From: Leclercia adecarboxylata
GTDB taxonomy: Bacteria; Pseudomonadota; Gammaproteobacteria; Enterobacterales; Enterobacteriaceae
Length of the DNA stretch: 64,000 bases
Reading direction: 5' to 3'
NCBI GenBank assembly: GCA_901472455.1
Contig: LR590464.1
Location: 4,154,001 to 4,218,000 of the forward strand
Shown: one piece after another, positions 1-13,305 of the stretch
Position numbering within the stretch: the first letter of the stretch is position 1
Layout of the letters: the number at the start of each line of letters is the position of its first letter
Notes under the pieces: generated by a model
Told to the model about the DNA's origin: nothing
The model's input: the letters and a program-made list of their open reading frames with translations, nothing else
The model's database searches: none
Program-made: the position numbers and the translations under genes

Positions 1-198
1 GACCAGGCTTCGCGGCAAACGAAGGTTTTGCACCAGCGCTTCTGGTAGCGTTGGCGTGTGTCCAGGCTGCAGGGCGCGGATTGCGTCTGCTCCGGAAACA
101 GGAATGGCCGAGTAGCAAAACAGACTCAGCCAGAAAATAATAATAAGTACTGCAACGGGAAGCCCCCACAGCAGCACCGGGTGTTTTAGCGCGGTCAT
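1..198 (-). CDS. fecC: Ferric-citrate ABC transporter permease FecC (partial, N-terminus only)
   Basis: The first about 66 residues read as the start of FecC, the inner-membrane permease that with FecD and FecE imports iron from ferric dicitrate delivered by FecB. The N-terminus shows a hydrophobic membrane segment followed by the SGADAIRAL stretch typical of FecC. The ATG overlaps the fecB stop as ATGA, so the two genes are translationally coupled. The rest of fecC, and presumably fecD and fecE, lie beyond the left edge. Identification is from recognised E. coli protein sequence. Confidence 0.93.
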   Translation of the reverse strand, partial: MTALKHPVLLWGLPVAVLIIIFWLSLFCYSAIPVSGADAIRALQPGHTPTLPEALVQNLRLPRSLV

Positions 199-1097
199 TT
201 CACATCGGTAAGCGGCTGATGGTGGAAGATTTTTACCGTGTCAGCGGCAATACGCTCTGCGGCAAAAATACCGCGCATCCGCGCCCAGGCGTTACTGTCG
301 ACTGAAGCAACCTGCTGCTTCTGCGCGGCGGTTAATATCTGCCAGAGCGGATCTTGTTGCCAGCGTTTAACAATGCTCTCTTCGCGATAGTGGGCAACCA
401 GCAGCCAGGCAGGATTGACCGCCAGCAGTTGCTCCAGGCCGATGGACGGCATGGACGCGCCCGCCATCGCAGCGGGAACGTTCAGCCCCAGAGAAGCCAG
501 CACGCTGCCGGTCCAGGTCTCCTGGGTATGCAGGTTGAATAGCTGTTCGCGTGATGTGCCAAAGGCCACGCGTGTCCCTGTGGGAAGCTGGCTGGCCCAC
601 TGCGCCATCTTCTCTTTATGTTGTTCCAGACGCGCCTGCATCTCTCGTTTTTTACCTACCACTTCGCCGATGATAGCCGCTGAGTGCAAATTTTCAGCGT
701 AGGTTTCGTTGCGGGACTTAAGCAGCAGTACCGGCGCGATTTGCTGCAAGGCGGTGTAAATCCCCGCATGGCGACTGCTGTCGGCAATGATCAGGTCTGG
801 TTTCAGGGCAGCAATGGCTTCCAGGCTCGGCTGCGCGCGCGTTCCGACGGACTGCCACGGTTTCAGGTGCGCACGCACTTCGGGCAGGATGCGTTTTGCA
901 TCGTTATCGTCGGCAATACCGATCGGGCTGACGTCCACGGCGGCCAGCGCATCGGCGAACGAGAGTTCCAGCACCACAATCCGTTGTGGCGTTTTATCGA
1001 GTGTAAACGTGCCGTGTTCGTCCTGAACCGTGGCGGCAAAGGCGTGGCCGATCACCAGCAGCAGGCCTGCAAAAAGAAAACGGATAAATGCCAACAT
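195..1097 (-). CDS. fecB: Periplasmic ferric-citrate binding protein FecB
   Basis: FecB binds iron delivered through FecA in the periplasm and hands it to the FecCDE ABC transporter. The 300-residue reading starting MLAFIRFLF matches E. coli FecB in length and nearly throughout. It has a Sec signal peptide ending near residue 21 (HAFA|A). An in-frame ATG two codons upstream also exists, but the E. coli start is preferred. The gene is intact here, unlike fecA and fecR. It lies 44 bp downstream of fecA and overlaps fecC by 4 bp, in the order fecABC. Confidence 0.96.
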   Translation of the reverse strand: MLAFIRFLFAGLLLVIGHAFAATVQDEHGTFTLDKTPQRIVVLELSFADALAAVDVSPIGIADDNDAKRILPEVRAHLKPWQSVGTRAQPSLEAIAALKPDLIIADSSRHAGIYTALQQIAPVLLLKSRNETYAENLHSAAIIGEVVGKKREMQARLEQHKEKMAQWASQLPTGTRVAFGTSREQLFNLHTQETWTGSVLASLGLNVPAAMAGASMPSIGLEQLLAVNPAWLLVAHYREESIVKRWQQDPLWQILTAAQKQQVASVDSNAWARMRGIFAAERIAADTVKIFHHQPLTDVK

Positions 1098-1141
1098 AGT
1101 CACATTCCAGCTAAAAGCCCGGCAAGCCGGGCGTTAACACA

Positions 1142-4503
<3,362 letters not shown>

Positions 4504-4507
<4 letters not shown>

Positions 4508-5025
4508 AACCCATGCTCCAGACGAAACAGCAGGCAGTGCTCGACGGCTTTCGCCACGTATTTTTTCACGGAGCTGACGGAAACACCGAGTTTGTGCGCA
4601 ATCTCGCTGTATGTCAGGCCATCCAGTTGCGAAAGCAGAAACGCTTCACGTGTTTTTCCGTTTAGCCCGTCCAGCATGCTGTCGACGAGTTGTAGGGTCT
4701 CGAGCTGGCTTTCGCGTTCCTCAGGTGAAGGCGCTACCCCCTCCGGCATAAGCGCCAGCATCTCCAGATACGCTTTTTCCAGCGCGTTTCGGCGAAACAG
4801 GTCCACCATCACGCGTTTGGCGATAGTGCACAGGAAAGAGCGAGGATCGCGGATCGTCGAGAGCGTTTCGCTGCTCATTACCCGCAAAAAAGTGTCCTGG
4901 GCAATGTCATCTGCATCAAAGGCAGACTGGAGTTTGCGCGTCAGCCAACTTTTCAACCAGCCGTGATGGGTGCCATAAAGCGACTCGAACGTTAAGGAAG
5001 CTGTGGAAGTGGCACGGTCAGACAT
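4504..5025 (-). CDS. fecI: ECF sigma factor FecI
   Basis: An intact 173-residue ECF (group IV) sigma factor that directs RNA polymerase to the fecA promoter when ferric citrate is sensed. Region 2 ([14 protein letters not shown], core binding and -10 recognition) lies around residues 35-60. Region 4 ([19 protein letters not shown], -35 helix-turn-helix) lies near residues 130-160. It is the first gene of the signalling pair, overlaps fecR by 4 bp, and has a Fur-like site upstream. The sequence is essentially E. coli FecI. Confidence 0.96.
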
Positions 5026-5069
5026 GCGGAGTGCATCAAAAGTTAATTATCACGTAGCCATATTAATAT

Positions 5070-5088
5070 GAGAATGGTTATCATTACA
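5070..5088. promoter_or_regulatory. Putative Fur box upstream of fecI
   Basis: GAGAATGGTTATCATTACA matches the 19-bp Fur consensus at about 14 of 19 positions (counted by eye). It lies 45-63 bp before the fecI ATG, where iron-loaded Fur represses fecIR in E. coli. IS903 sits only 68 bp further upstream, so the native promoter region may be shortened. Confidence 0.55.
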
Positions 5089-5156
5089 ATTGGAAATAAA
5101 ATTGTTTCCAATAAACATTTTTAACATGTTGTTTTTCTAAGTGTTATAAGGTAGAT

Positions 5157-6213
5157 GGATTTGTTGAATAAATCGAACTTTTGCTGAGTTGAAGGATCAG
5201 ATCACGCATCTTCCCGACAACGCAGACCGTTCCGTGGCAAAGCAAAAGTTCAAAATCACCAACTGGCCCACCTACAATAAAGCCCTCATCAACCGTGGCT
5301 CCATAACTTTCTGGCTGGATGATGAAGCTATTCAGGCCTGGTATGAGTCGGCAACGCCTTCATCACGGGGAAGACCTCAGCGCTATTCTGATCTCGCCAT
5401 CACCACCGTTCTGGTCATTAAACGCGTGTTCAGGTTGACCCTGCGGGCTGCACAGGGTTTTATTGATTCCATTTTTACACTGATGAATGTTCCGTTGCGC
5501 TGCCCGGATTACACCAGTGTCAGCAAGCGCGCAAAGTCGGTTAATGTCAGTTTCAAAACGTTCACCCGAGGTGAAATCGCGCATCTGGTGATTGATTCCA
5601 CCGGGCTGAAGGTCTTTGGTGAAGGCGAATGGAAAGTCAAAAAACACGGCAAAGAACGCCGTCGTATATGGCGAAAGTTGCATCTGGCCGTTGACAGCAA
5701 AACACATGAAATCATCTGTGCAGACCTGTCGCTGAACAATGTGACGGACTCAGAAGCCTTCCCGGGTCTTATCCGGCAGACTCACAGAAAAATCAGGGCA
5801 GCATCGGCAGACGGCGCTTACGACACCCGGCTCTGTCACGATGAACTGCGCCGCAAAAAAATCAGCGCGCTTATCCCGCCCCGAAAAGGCGCGGGTTACT
5901 GGCCCGGTGAATATGCAGACCGTAACCGTGCTGTTGCGAATCAGCGGCTGACCGGGAGTAATGCGCGGTGGAAATGGACAACAGATTATAACCGTCGCTC
6001 GATAGCGGAAACGGCGATGTACCGGGTAAAACAGCTGTTCGGGGGTTCACTGACACTGCGTGACTACGATGGTCAGGTTGCAGAGGCTATGGCCCTGGTA
6101 CGAGCGCTGAACAAAATGACGAAAGCAGGTATGCCTGAAAGCGTGCGTATTGCCTGAAAACACAACCCGCTACGGGGGAGACTTACCCGAAATCTGATTT
6201 ATTCAACAAAGCC
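5157..6213 (+). mobile_element. IS903 copy A (IS5 family), complete
   Basis: A 1057-bp element, the usual IS903 length, with 17-18 bp terminal inverted repeats (left GGATTTGTTGAATAAAT, right reverse-complement GGCTTTGTTGAATAAAT; one mismatch at position 3). It encodes one full transposase. The 9-bp flanks (AAGGTAGAT and TAGTAAATG) differ, so no target duplication is visible. This suggests that recombination or adjacent deletion has rearranged DNA here since insertion. Confidence 0.93.
5234..6157 (+). CDS. IS903 transposase (DDE)
   Basis: IS5/IS903-group DDE transposase. The 307-residue product begins at a GTG (VAKQKFKITNW), which gives the standard IS903 length; an upstream in-frame ATG at 5189 would add 15 residues. 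Catalytic motifs are visible: VIDSTG (first D), SADGAYD (second D) and SIAETAMYR (E, with the Y-(2)-R-(3)-E-(6)-K-like region). This is the only one of the three IS903 transposase genes in the window with an unbroken frame, so it could supply transposase to the others. Confidence 0.95.
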   Translation: MAKQKFKITNWPTYNKALINRGSITFWLDDEAIQAWYESATPSSRGRPQRYSDLAITTVLVIKRVFRLTLRAAQGFIDSIFTLMNVPLRCPDYTSVSKRAKSVNVSFKTFTRGEIAHLVIDSTGLKVFGEGEWKVKKHGKERRRIWRKLHLAVDSKTHEIICADLSLNNVTDSEAFPGLIRQTHRKIRAASADGAYDTRLCHDELRRKKISALIPPRKGAGYWPGEYADRNRAVANQRLTGSNARWKWTTDYNRRSIAETAMYRVKQLFGGSLTLRDYDGQVAEAMALVRALNKMTKAGMPESVRIA

Positions 6214-6605
6214 TAGTAAATGTTAAAATTTGTAGGTATCCACCCGTTAAACAAAATGATTAATATTTAAAAATACTCGTTGAACACCCGTGCCGTAATA
6301 ATGAAATACATTAAAAACGTTATCCGGTCATGTGAAGCTGAGACCGTCTCTTCGTCATGTAAAATGCCGTACTTTCTTTGTCGTGAAGAATGACCGGGTT
6401 AAGTCCATAAGGTTGAGAGGAAGTCTGCTGATGTGATACGCTCAAGGCGAGATTTATCTCAGTGAGAACTCACGGCAACAAAAAGTTTTTGGACAACAAA
6501 ACACAAAGTTGTTTTGGACTGTAGGAGTCCAAGAGACAATGACATTACATACAACGCCGTGTAACGGATTTTACATTATTACAAAGCCTGTGTTACAAGA
6601 GAGTT
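6214..6605. other. AT-rich gap without a supported gene
   Basis: This 392-bp stretch between IS903 and the HNH gene shows no convincing coding frame. Composition drops to clearly AT-rich compared with fec, continuing into the HNH gene, which suggests a separate horizontally acquired segment. The promoter and ribosome-binding site of the downstream gene should lie near its right end, but no strong consensus was recognised. Confidence 0.4.
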
Positions 6606-7521
6606 ATGGACATGATTGAAAAAATATGTGAAGTAATTGATGGTGAATACGTCTGTGATATAGATATTAGCGTTGAAGAATGGAAGATTTTATTAAGGGA
6701 TAAAAAAGTTTTTGATGACAAAAGTATTGCAGCGTTAAAAAAATGGTTCATTGAGCCAGACCATTCCTGTACATGTTTCGATATCGGCAAGAAGTACGAC
6801 CTGCACAGTATGAGTGCTAATGGTGTAATCAATGGGTTGGGTGGAAGAGTTCAGAAGCAGCTTGGCCGATTCGAGGTTAAAGGAGTCGGAAAGATTGCTT
6901 CCGGGACAAAATTCATTACAGTCATGAAAAGTAGAGAAATTAAAGGAAACCCAAAGCGAAATTTATGGACTATCCGTGAAGAACTTGTTCAGGCAATAAA
7001 AGAACTAGATTTTTTTTAGTACGAACGAAAGCTCAAGCATTGATTTTTACTCAGATAATGATTTGATCACTGCTCTAGAAGAAAGTAATCACTTTGACGT
7101 TACTCAGACATTTGAGTATAGCGAAAAAGCGAAACCTAAGAAAGCTGCAATAGAAGTCAAAAATGGACTCTCATACCCAAGAAGTAAATCTGTTTCAAAA
7201 AATGCGCTTAACAAAGCTGATTATAAATGTGAAATTAATTGCGACCATCCAACGTTCAGAAGGCGAAACTCTCCTCTAAATTACACAGAACCTCATCACA
7301 TTGTCCCGATGTCAAAGCAAGACTATTTTGAGAATTCACTGGATGTGGAAGAGAATATCATATCACTATGTTGCAACTGCCATAAACAAATTCATCTTGG
7401 CAAGGGGTTTGAAGATATGTTGAGAAAAATATATGCCGAGCGGAAAGATGTATTAAAAAAAGCGGGAATCGAGATATTATTAGAGGATTTGATTCTTTTT
7501 TACAAGATGGAAGGTAATTAA
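6606..7521 (+). CDS. McrA-like HNH endonuclease, split at a T8 run
   Basis: Two consecutive frames make one about 304-residue protein if a single T is removed from the T run at 7010-7017. The first part (137 residues) ends in KELDFF-stop; the second continues without interruption from codon 7018 to 7521. The C-terminal half carries an HNH nuclease core: a zinc-binding pair around YKCEINC, the catalytic EPHHIVPMS histidines, and LCCNCHKQIH. The N-terminal half has no domain I recognise and could read DNA. HNH proteins of this layout include modification-dependent restriction enzymes such as McrA, but the target cannot be inferred. Alternatives are a true frameshift mutation or two separate proteins. 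Confidence 0.7.
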
Positions 7522-7805
7522 TCTTCGAGAAGATGCATGCTTATTTTTATTTTTTAGCAATGAATGTGAAATACTGCCTGACTATCAATCCTGTCATGTG
7601 GTTCAGATTTATGGGGGAGGATTTTAATATTTTACCAGCATGGCATGTCGATCAATCGGTTAAGTATAGCGCCAGGTAACCAGACGGATTTTCCCTCTCA
7701 GGCGGGAGTCGTTATCCATCGTCCAGTACCTGATTAAAAGTAGGAGTAATTACAAGAAAATTAAATTGTATGACTATTATTTCCGTTCAGAAAAGAAAGT
7801 TACAT

Positions 7806-7833
7806 TAAAAACCCGAAATTATTCGGGTTTTTA
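7806..7833. terminator. Bidirectional rho-independent terminator
   Basis: AAAAACCCGAA-ttatt-TTCGGGTTTTT forms a stem with A/T tracts on both sides, so it can end transcription of the HNH gene and also leftward transcription from the DUF305 gene. The rest of 7522-7907 holds no supported gene. Confidence 0.75.
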
Positions 7834-7907
7834 ATTAGTTAAGTGCTATATATTTTCGTGTCCGGGGGTACCCTAAGAGGGTGCGCAAGACAACACTCCA
7901 GTGTTCA

Positions 7908-8258
7908 TTATTTATGACTATCAAGCCATTTATTCATCTGCTCAATTTCACCTTTTTGAGCTTTAATGATGTCCTGCGCAAGCTTTCTCATTTCGGGATC
8001 TTTTCCGTATTTGAGCTCGGTCTCAGCCATTGCGATTGCCCCTTCATGGTGTGCGATCATACCTTTTGCAAAGGCCTTATCGGGATTGGATTCATTAACG
8101 GCGGCCATCATTTTTTCATGCATATTTTTCATGCCAGCCATATATTCCTGTGATGATGCCGATGAGTGCATATCTGACATTTTCATTTCCGAATGTTCAG
8201 CAGAAATGGCTGGCAGGGATAACATTAATATTACAAAAAGGGTGTTTTTGATTTTCAT
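7908..8258 (-). CDS. DUF305 periplasmic protein, probable metal-binding
   Basis: A 116-residue secreted protein: signal peptide MKIKNTLFVILMLSLPAISA, a Met/His-rich linker (EHSEMKMSDMHSS), then a DUF305 four-helix domain with FAKGMIAHHEGAIAMAETEL, whose HH pair is the family signature. DUF305 proteins often accompany copper and silver resistance genes and are thought to bind metal in the periplasm. The start has a good ribosome-binding site (AAGGA, 8 nt upstream); a longer frame starting at 8309 is not needed. It lies downstream of silE, behind a terminator-like hairpin, and shares its orientation. No established gene name is assigned. Confidence 0.85.
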   Translation of the reverse strand: MKIKNTLFVILMLSLPAISAEHSEMKMSDMHSSASSQEYMAGMKNMHEKMMAAVNESNPDKAFAKGMIAHHEGAIAMAETELKYGKDPEMRKLAQDIIKAQKGEIEQMNKWLDSHK

Positions 8259-8312
8259 ATAATAATTCCTTTCAGACAGGTACCGGTTAAGTGTAGCTGA
8301 GTCAGACAAAAA

Positions 8313-8330
8313 AGCCCCCTGACGGGGGGC
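8313..8330. terminator. Strong GC hairpin between silE and DUF305 gene
   Basis: GCCCCC-tgac-GGGGGC flanked by A and T runs on both sides reads as a rho-independent terminator on the minus strand downstream of silE. It would separate silE transcription from the DUF305 gene. Confidence 0.7.
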
Positions 8331-8401
8331 AAAAATGTAGCAACGTTGTTTCAGGAAAATCTATCAGGGAAAAGGTAACAGCACGGATACTACCGTCGCA
8401 T

Positions 8402-8833
8402 TCAGCCTGCATTGATCATGCGGCGGTGCGCTTCGGCCATGGCCTGATGTGGGCCGGATTGCCCGTTATTCATGAATTCATGGGCAACCGCTGCTCTTTC
8501 ATGCTCATTCATCGCCGCGTAAGACGTTGACGGGACGGTCGTGGATACCGTGTTATTTCCCATCATCTTCTGATGACTTTCCACCATTTTCTGGTGCGCA
8601 TCCGCCGAGCCGTTCGTCATGGTCTCATGAGCAATAATGGCCTGTTCATGCTGGTCCATACCGGTCATACGAGGAGCAGTCCCCTGGATCCCGACAGGAG
8701 CCGCAGCAGACTGCATCTGGTGAGCAGGAGCCTGTGCATTGTTGACGCGATCATGGATATTCACGGTTTCAGTGGCCCAGGCCGATGAAATTAAACCAAA
8801 GCCCAGCAAAGATGCTAATACGATATTTTTCAT
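8402..8833 (-). CDS. silE: Periplasmic silver-binding protein SilE
   Basis: SilE binds silver (and copper) ions in the periplasm and buffers them for the SilCFBA pump. The 143-residue product starts MKNIVLASLLGF with a signal peptide (SSAWA|TE). The mature part repeats Met/His pairs in helices such as MDQHEQAIIAHETM, MVESHQKMM and MNEHERAAVAHEFM. The frame could start further upstream at 8908, but the signal peptide fixes the start at 8833. A SilR-like palindrome lies about 220 bp upstream. Compared with remembered SilE, a short central stretch (GNNTVSTTVPSTSY) is divergent. Confidence 0.95.
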   Translation of the reverse strand: MKNIVLASLLGFGLISSAWATETVNIHDRVNNAQAPAHQMQSAAAPVGIQGTAPRMTGMDQHEQAIIAHETMTNGSADAHQKMVESHQKMMGNNTVSTTVPSTSYAAMNEHERAAVAHEFMNNGQSGPHQAMAEAHRRMINAG

Positions 8834-9053
8834 GATAACTCTCCATTTCTGAATTAGTGATGTCCGGGGAAGTACAACCGGTGTTTTCAGTTCCATAACT
8901 GAAAACAAGTTCGGCAGCGTTTATTTCTCCGGAAGAGGGGTGGATATTCATTTCCTGGCGTACTCTGACGCCGGGTATTGATGAAGCAATCCAGCCTTCC
9001 TGATAAGTTGCACTAATTATATCGAATGGCTTCTGTTTGCTGCATGACAGGCT

Positions 9054-9071
9054 AATGACATCTTTGTCATT
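9054..9071. promoter_or_regulatory. SilR/CusR-type operator before silE
   Basis: AATGACAT-ct-TTGTCATT is a near-perfect palindrome (7 of 8 paired) matching the site between silR and silC. It is placed so that phospho-SilR could activate silE. Confidence 0.65.
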
Positions 9072-9084
9072 TACATCTTTATTT

Positions 9085-10561
9085 TCAGCATTGGGTTTCC
9101 GGGATCATTTTCTCCAGTCTGGGCACGGATAAGATAAAACGCGTGGAGCGTACGTCTGATTCCACCTGCACTCTTCCGTGATGTGCTTCCACGATTGACT
9201 TCACAATCGCAAGGCCGATGCCGCTGCCTTCTCCTTTTCGTTGTCTGGATGGATCCACCCGATAAAAACGGTCAAACAGCCTTGATAAATGTTCTTCAGG
9301 GATCGGTTTCCCCGGATTTTCAATCACAAGGTCAAAAAAGCTCTCCTGCTCTCTTATTGAGACGGTGATTGCCTGTCCCTCCGGGGTATAACGCAGGGCA
9401 TTGGATAACAGATTATTGATCGCCCTTCTGAACATTTGTGGATCTCCCTCAACCAGGCAGGGCATCCCGTTAAATTTGAGCGTGATATTGCGTTCTTCGG
9501 CCCAGGCTTCGAAAAACTCGAAGACTTTCATGACTTCCGCTCTGAGGTCAAACATGACCCTGTCAGGTATCAGCTGATTATTATCTGCCTGTGCCAGGAA
9601 CAGCATATCGCTGACCATTTTGGTCATCCGGTTATACTCTTCAAGACTGGAATAGGAGGACATCCTCAAGTTCCCTCTGTGTTCGATCCTGACTCAGTGC
9701 GATTTCAGTCTGCGTCACCAGATTGGTGATGGGCGTTCTGATCTCATGCGCGATATCGGCAGAGAAATTGGCCTGGCGGGTAAAGACATCCTCAATCTTT
9801 CCAATCATATGATTGAACGAGATAACCAGTTGCTCCAGCTCAATGGGAACGCGTGTCGGTTCCAGTCGCGCATCAAGATTCTCGGAGGTGATGTTTTTAA
9901 TGGCATTGCTGACATTACGAAGGGGCAGGTGCCCCTGACGGACAGCGATTCGAATGATCAGAACAATCAACAGGCTTATCACGACGGCAATCGCAATCAG
10001 GTTCTTTTTCAGCGCATCGAGGTAATGGAGATGGAAATTAATGGATAGGCCAGTCAGCATGACATAGTTCTGCTGTTTGCCCTGAAATATCGCCTGACCA
10101 GAGGAGGCGATAATCCTGTATGTTTCCATCTTCATTCCGGACCCGGTATCCATCGGTCCCGCAGGATCCTCCACCGTCCAGAGAAAGACATCCCGTGCGC
10201 GGCTGTGCTCGCTAAAATCTGCTGAATTCACTGCCGGGCGTAGTGCCGCCCCCTGAGCTGAGCTAAAGAGCACTTCACCCCTGGGATTGAGGAGCAAAAG
10301 GGCAACGTTGCGGTAGCTGGCAATTGATTCCTTTATTTTGCTTATTTTTTTATCATCCGGATCCACCGGGGACTGCAGTATACGGTTCAGTGTGGTGCTG
10401 ATTTGTTGAAGATCGCTGACATCCTGCTCGGCAAAATGATTTTCAACAGAATGCAGCATAAACCAGGTGAAGGCGATAAAAGCCAGTATCGTGGACAGGC
10501 TGATAAAAAAGGTCAGCCGCAGAGCGAGTGAGAAAGGGCGTCTGGAAGGTTTGCTATGCAT
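9085..10561 (-). CDS. silS: Silver-sensing histidine kinase SilS (one insertion)
   Basis: Inner-membrane sensor kinase that detects periplasmic silver/copper and phosphorylates SilR. Order: first membrane helix (about residues 12-33), periplasmic sensor domain, second membrane helix ([18 protein letters not shown]), HAMP, HisKA with H-box [13 protein letters not shown], then HATPase with [12 protein letters not shown] (N box) and [11 protein letters not shown] (G box). The frame breaks at about 9655-9662, where an extra C changes DVLYSS to DVLLFQS; the total span equals 491 codons plus stop plus one base. The start overlaps the end of silR by 8 bp, so silRS is one unit. Confidence 0.94.
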
Positions 10562-11234
10562 CCGGGACCTCCAGCATGTAGCCCACGCCCCGGACTGTCT
10601 GGATCAGCTTTGTCCCGTAATCGTTGTCTATTTTAGCGCGGAGTCGCTTTACTGCGACATCGATCGCATTAGTGTCGCTGTCAAAATTCATGTCCCAGAC
10701 CTGAGAGGCAATCAGGGAGCGGGGAAGAACCTCTCCCTGATGGCGAATGAAGAATTCCAGCAGGCTGAACTCTTTACTGGTGAGCACAATGCGGTTTCCG
10801 GCGCGGCTGACTTTTCTGGATACGAGATCAATCGAGAGGTCAGCCACCTTAAACTGGCTTTCCGTGATCATCGTGTTTCCCCGCCTCAGAAGGGTTCTCA
10901 CCCGGGCGAGCAGTTCGGCAAACGCAAAGGGTTTAACCAGATAATCGTCCGCACCCAGTTCCAGTCCTTTGACCCTGTGTTCGATCGTGCCGAGGGCTGT
11001 CAGCAGTAAGACCGGCATACCCTTTCCGGCAGTGCGCAGCATGCGGATGATATCCCAGCCGTTCACATCAGGTAGCATGATATCCAGAATGACTAAATCA
11101 TACTCGGCTGTCATGGCGAGATGATATCCGGTAAGACCATTATCAGCGTGATCCACTACGAACCCTGCCTCTGTAAGCCCTTTGCTGAGATATTCACCTG
11201 TTTTAATTTCGTCTTCGACGATCAATATTTTCAT
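10554..11234 (-). CDS. silR: Response regulator SilR
   Basis: OmpR/PhoB-class response regulator, 226 residues and intact. The receiver domain has the acidic pocket (EDE near residues 7-9), the phospho-acceptor Asp in LVILDIMLP (about 51) and the conserved Lys in DYLVKPFAF. The winged-helix DNA-binding domain follows (about residues 125-220; [15 protein letters not shown]). It is homologous to CusR and PcoR. It is divergent from silC, with a perfect AATGACAA palindrome in the shared intergenic region. Confidence 0.96.
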   Translation of the reverse strand: MKILIVEDEIKTGEYLSKGLTEAGFVVDHADNGLTGYHLAMTAEYDLVILDIMLPDVNGWDIIRMLRTAGKGMPVLLLTALGTIEHRVKGLELGADDYLVKPFAFAELLARVRTLLRRGNTMITESQFKVADLSIDLVSRKVSRAGNRIVLTSKEFSLLEFFIRHQGEVLPRSLIASQVWDMNFDSDTNAIDVAVKRLRAKIDNDYGTKLIQTVRGVGYMLEVPDA

Positions 11235-11303
11235 CTTGCTCCCCGGCTGGCTGCTAATGTCATTCTATTGCGCCCACGATCGTTATCAACGGATTACAGC
11301 AAA

Positions 11304-11321
11304 AATGACAACATTGTCATT
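11304..11321. promoter_or_regulatory. SilR/CusR operator in the silR-silC intergenic region
   Basis: AATGACAA-ca-TTGTCATT is a perfect 8+8 palindrome and resembles the CusR box of E. coli (dyad TGACAA/TTGTCA). Its position between the divergent silRS and silCFBAGP units fits activation of the efflux operon and autoregulation. Confidence 0.75.
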
Positions 11322-11423
11322 ATCCTGTCACCCGGCAAACAGAGAGCGTTAGGTAAAGTACCCCTATCAATACTCTGGACTTCATTTGAACCATTTACCA
11401 GGTCTGCCTGGACGAGAAGCGTT

Positions 11424-12810
11424 ATGTTCAAATTAAAATTACTCAGCATTAGCACGATATTCATCCTGGCAGGCTGCGTGTCGCTTGCGCCTGAATATCA
11501 GCGGCCCGCAGCACCGGTACCCCAGCAGTTTTCACTGTCCCATAACAGCCTGACGCCAGCGGTAAATGGCTATCAGGATACGGGCTGGCGTAACTTTTTT
11601 GTCGATCCCCAGGTTACCCGGTTGATCGGTGAAGCTCTGACTAATAACCGTGATTTGAGAATGGCTGCCCTGAAGGTTGAAGAGGCCCGGGCCCAGTTCA
11701 ACGTCACGGATGCAGATCGTTATCCCCAGCTGAATGCCTCATCCGGGATAACATACAGCGGTGGTCTGAAAGGTGACAAGCCGACCACACAGGAGTACGA
11801 CGCGAGACTGGAGCTCAGCTATGAGCTCGATTTTTTCGGCAAACTTAAGAACATGAGTGATGCTGACCGCCAGAACTACTTTGCCAGCGAAGAAGCCCGT
11901 CGGGCCGTACACATCCTGCTGGTCTCCAGCGTTTCACAGAGCTATTTCAGCCAGCAACTGGCGTACGAACAACTCCGTATTGCGCGGGAAACGCTGAAAA
12001 ATTATCAACAGTCCTATGCTTTCGTTGAGCAACAGCTCGTGACCGGGAGTACGAACGTTCTGGCACTTGAACAGGCGAGAGGACAAATCGAAAGTACCCG
12101 CGCCGAAATAGCCAAACGAGAAGGCGATCTGGCTCAGGCAAACAATGCCCTGCAACTGGTGCTTGGAACGTACCGCGCAGTTCCGTCAGAAAAAGGGATG
12201 AAAGGTGGGGAGATCGCACCAGTAAAATTGCCACCAAATCTGTCGTCACAAATATTGCTGCAGCGTCCGGATATTATGGAAGCGGAATACCAGTTGAAAG
12301 CGGCTGATGCCAATATTGGCGCAGCGCGAGCGGCTTTTTTTCCCGTCCATTACCCTGACCAGTGGTCTTTCCGCAAGCAGTACGGAGCTGTCAAGCCTCT
12401 TTACGTCAGGAAGTGGAATGTGGAATTTTATTCCTAAAATTGAAATTCCTATTTTTAATGCTGGCAGGAATAAAGCCAATCTGAAGCTGGCTGAAATTCG
12501 CCAGCAACAATCGGTGGTTAATTACGAACAAAAAATTCAGTCAGCCTTTAAGGATGTTTCCGACACGCTTGCGCTGCGCGACAGCCTTAGCCAGCAACTT
12601 GAGTCACAGCAGCGTTATCTTGATTCACTTCAGATAACTCTCCAGCGTGCCAGAGGATTATATGCAAGTGGTGCTGTCAGTTACATCGAAGTGCTGGATG
12701 CAGAACGTTCCCTCTTCGCTACGCAGCAAACCATTCTCGATCTTACCTATTCCCGACAGGTTAACGAAATTAATCTGTTTACCGCGCTGGGTGGCGGTTG
12801 GGTAGAGTAA
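11424..12810 (+). CDS. silC: Outer-membrane channel lipoprotein SilC (one insertion)
   Basis: TolC-like outer-membrane factor of the tripartite SilCBA cation pump. Lipoprotein signal with lipobox LAGC (Cys at about residue 17), then the outer membrane efflux (OEP) repeats, for example ARAQFNVTDADRYPQLNASS and its second copy, ANIGAARAAFFPSITLTSG. The frame breaks at about 12340-12346, where a T7 run replaces an expected T6 at AAFFPSITL; the second half continues in another frame to GGGWVE. The span equals 461 codons plus stop plus one base, the known SilC length. First gene of the operon. Confidence 0.94.
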
Positions 12811-12838
12811 ATTTATTTAATTAATCAGGAAATTAAAA

Positions 12839-13192
12839 ATGCGTAATTCACTTAAAGCCGTTTTATTTGGTGCCTTCTCTGTCATGTTTTCTGCCGGTCT
12901 TCATGCTGAAACACATCAGCATGGCGATATGAATGCTGCCAGTGATGCTTCGGTACAGCAGGTTATCAAGGGCACCGGTGTCGTTAAAGACATTGATATG
13001 AATAGTAAAAAGATTACCATTTCGCACGAAGCAATCCCTGCTGTGGGCTGGCCTGCAATGACCATGCGCTTCACTTTTGTTAATGCAGACGACGCTATCA
13101 ATGCCCTGAAAACCGGCAACCATGTCGATTTCTCGTTTATTCAGCAGGGCAATATCTCCTTACTCAAAAGCATTAACGTTACGCAATCCTGA
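12839..13192 (+). CDS. silF: Periplasmic metallochaperone SilF
   Basis: CusF-like small periplasmic chaperone (117 residues, intact) that passes Ag+/Cu+ to SilB. It has a signal peptide ending near AGLHA|ET and an OB-fold with the CusF metal site residues visible: His in ISHEAIPAVGWPAMTMRF, the capping Trp and two Met (W-P-A-M-T-M). It lies 28 bp after silC and 113 bp before silB. Confidence 0.95.
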   Translation: MRNSLKAVLFGAFSVMFSAGLHAETHQHGDMNAASDASVQQVIKGTGVVKDIDMNSKKITISHEAIPAVGWPAMTMRFTFVNADDAINALKTGNHVDFSFIQQGNISLLKSINVTQS

Positions 13193-13305
13193 TTATCAGT
13201 CCGGAGCGAATACATCCAGTGCGCCTGAACATTCATTAAGGGATTACTGTGAATGAATGATCGGGCGCATATGCCAGGTGTTTTGATTTTTCAGCGAGAA
13301 ATTGT

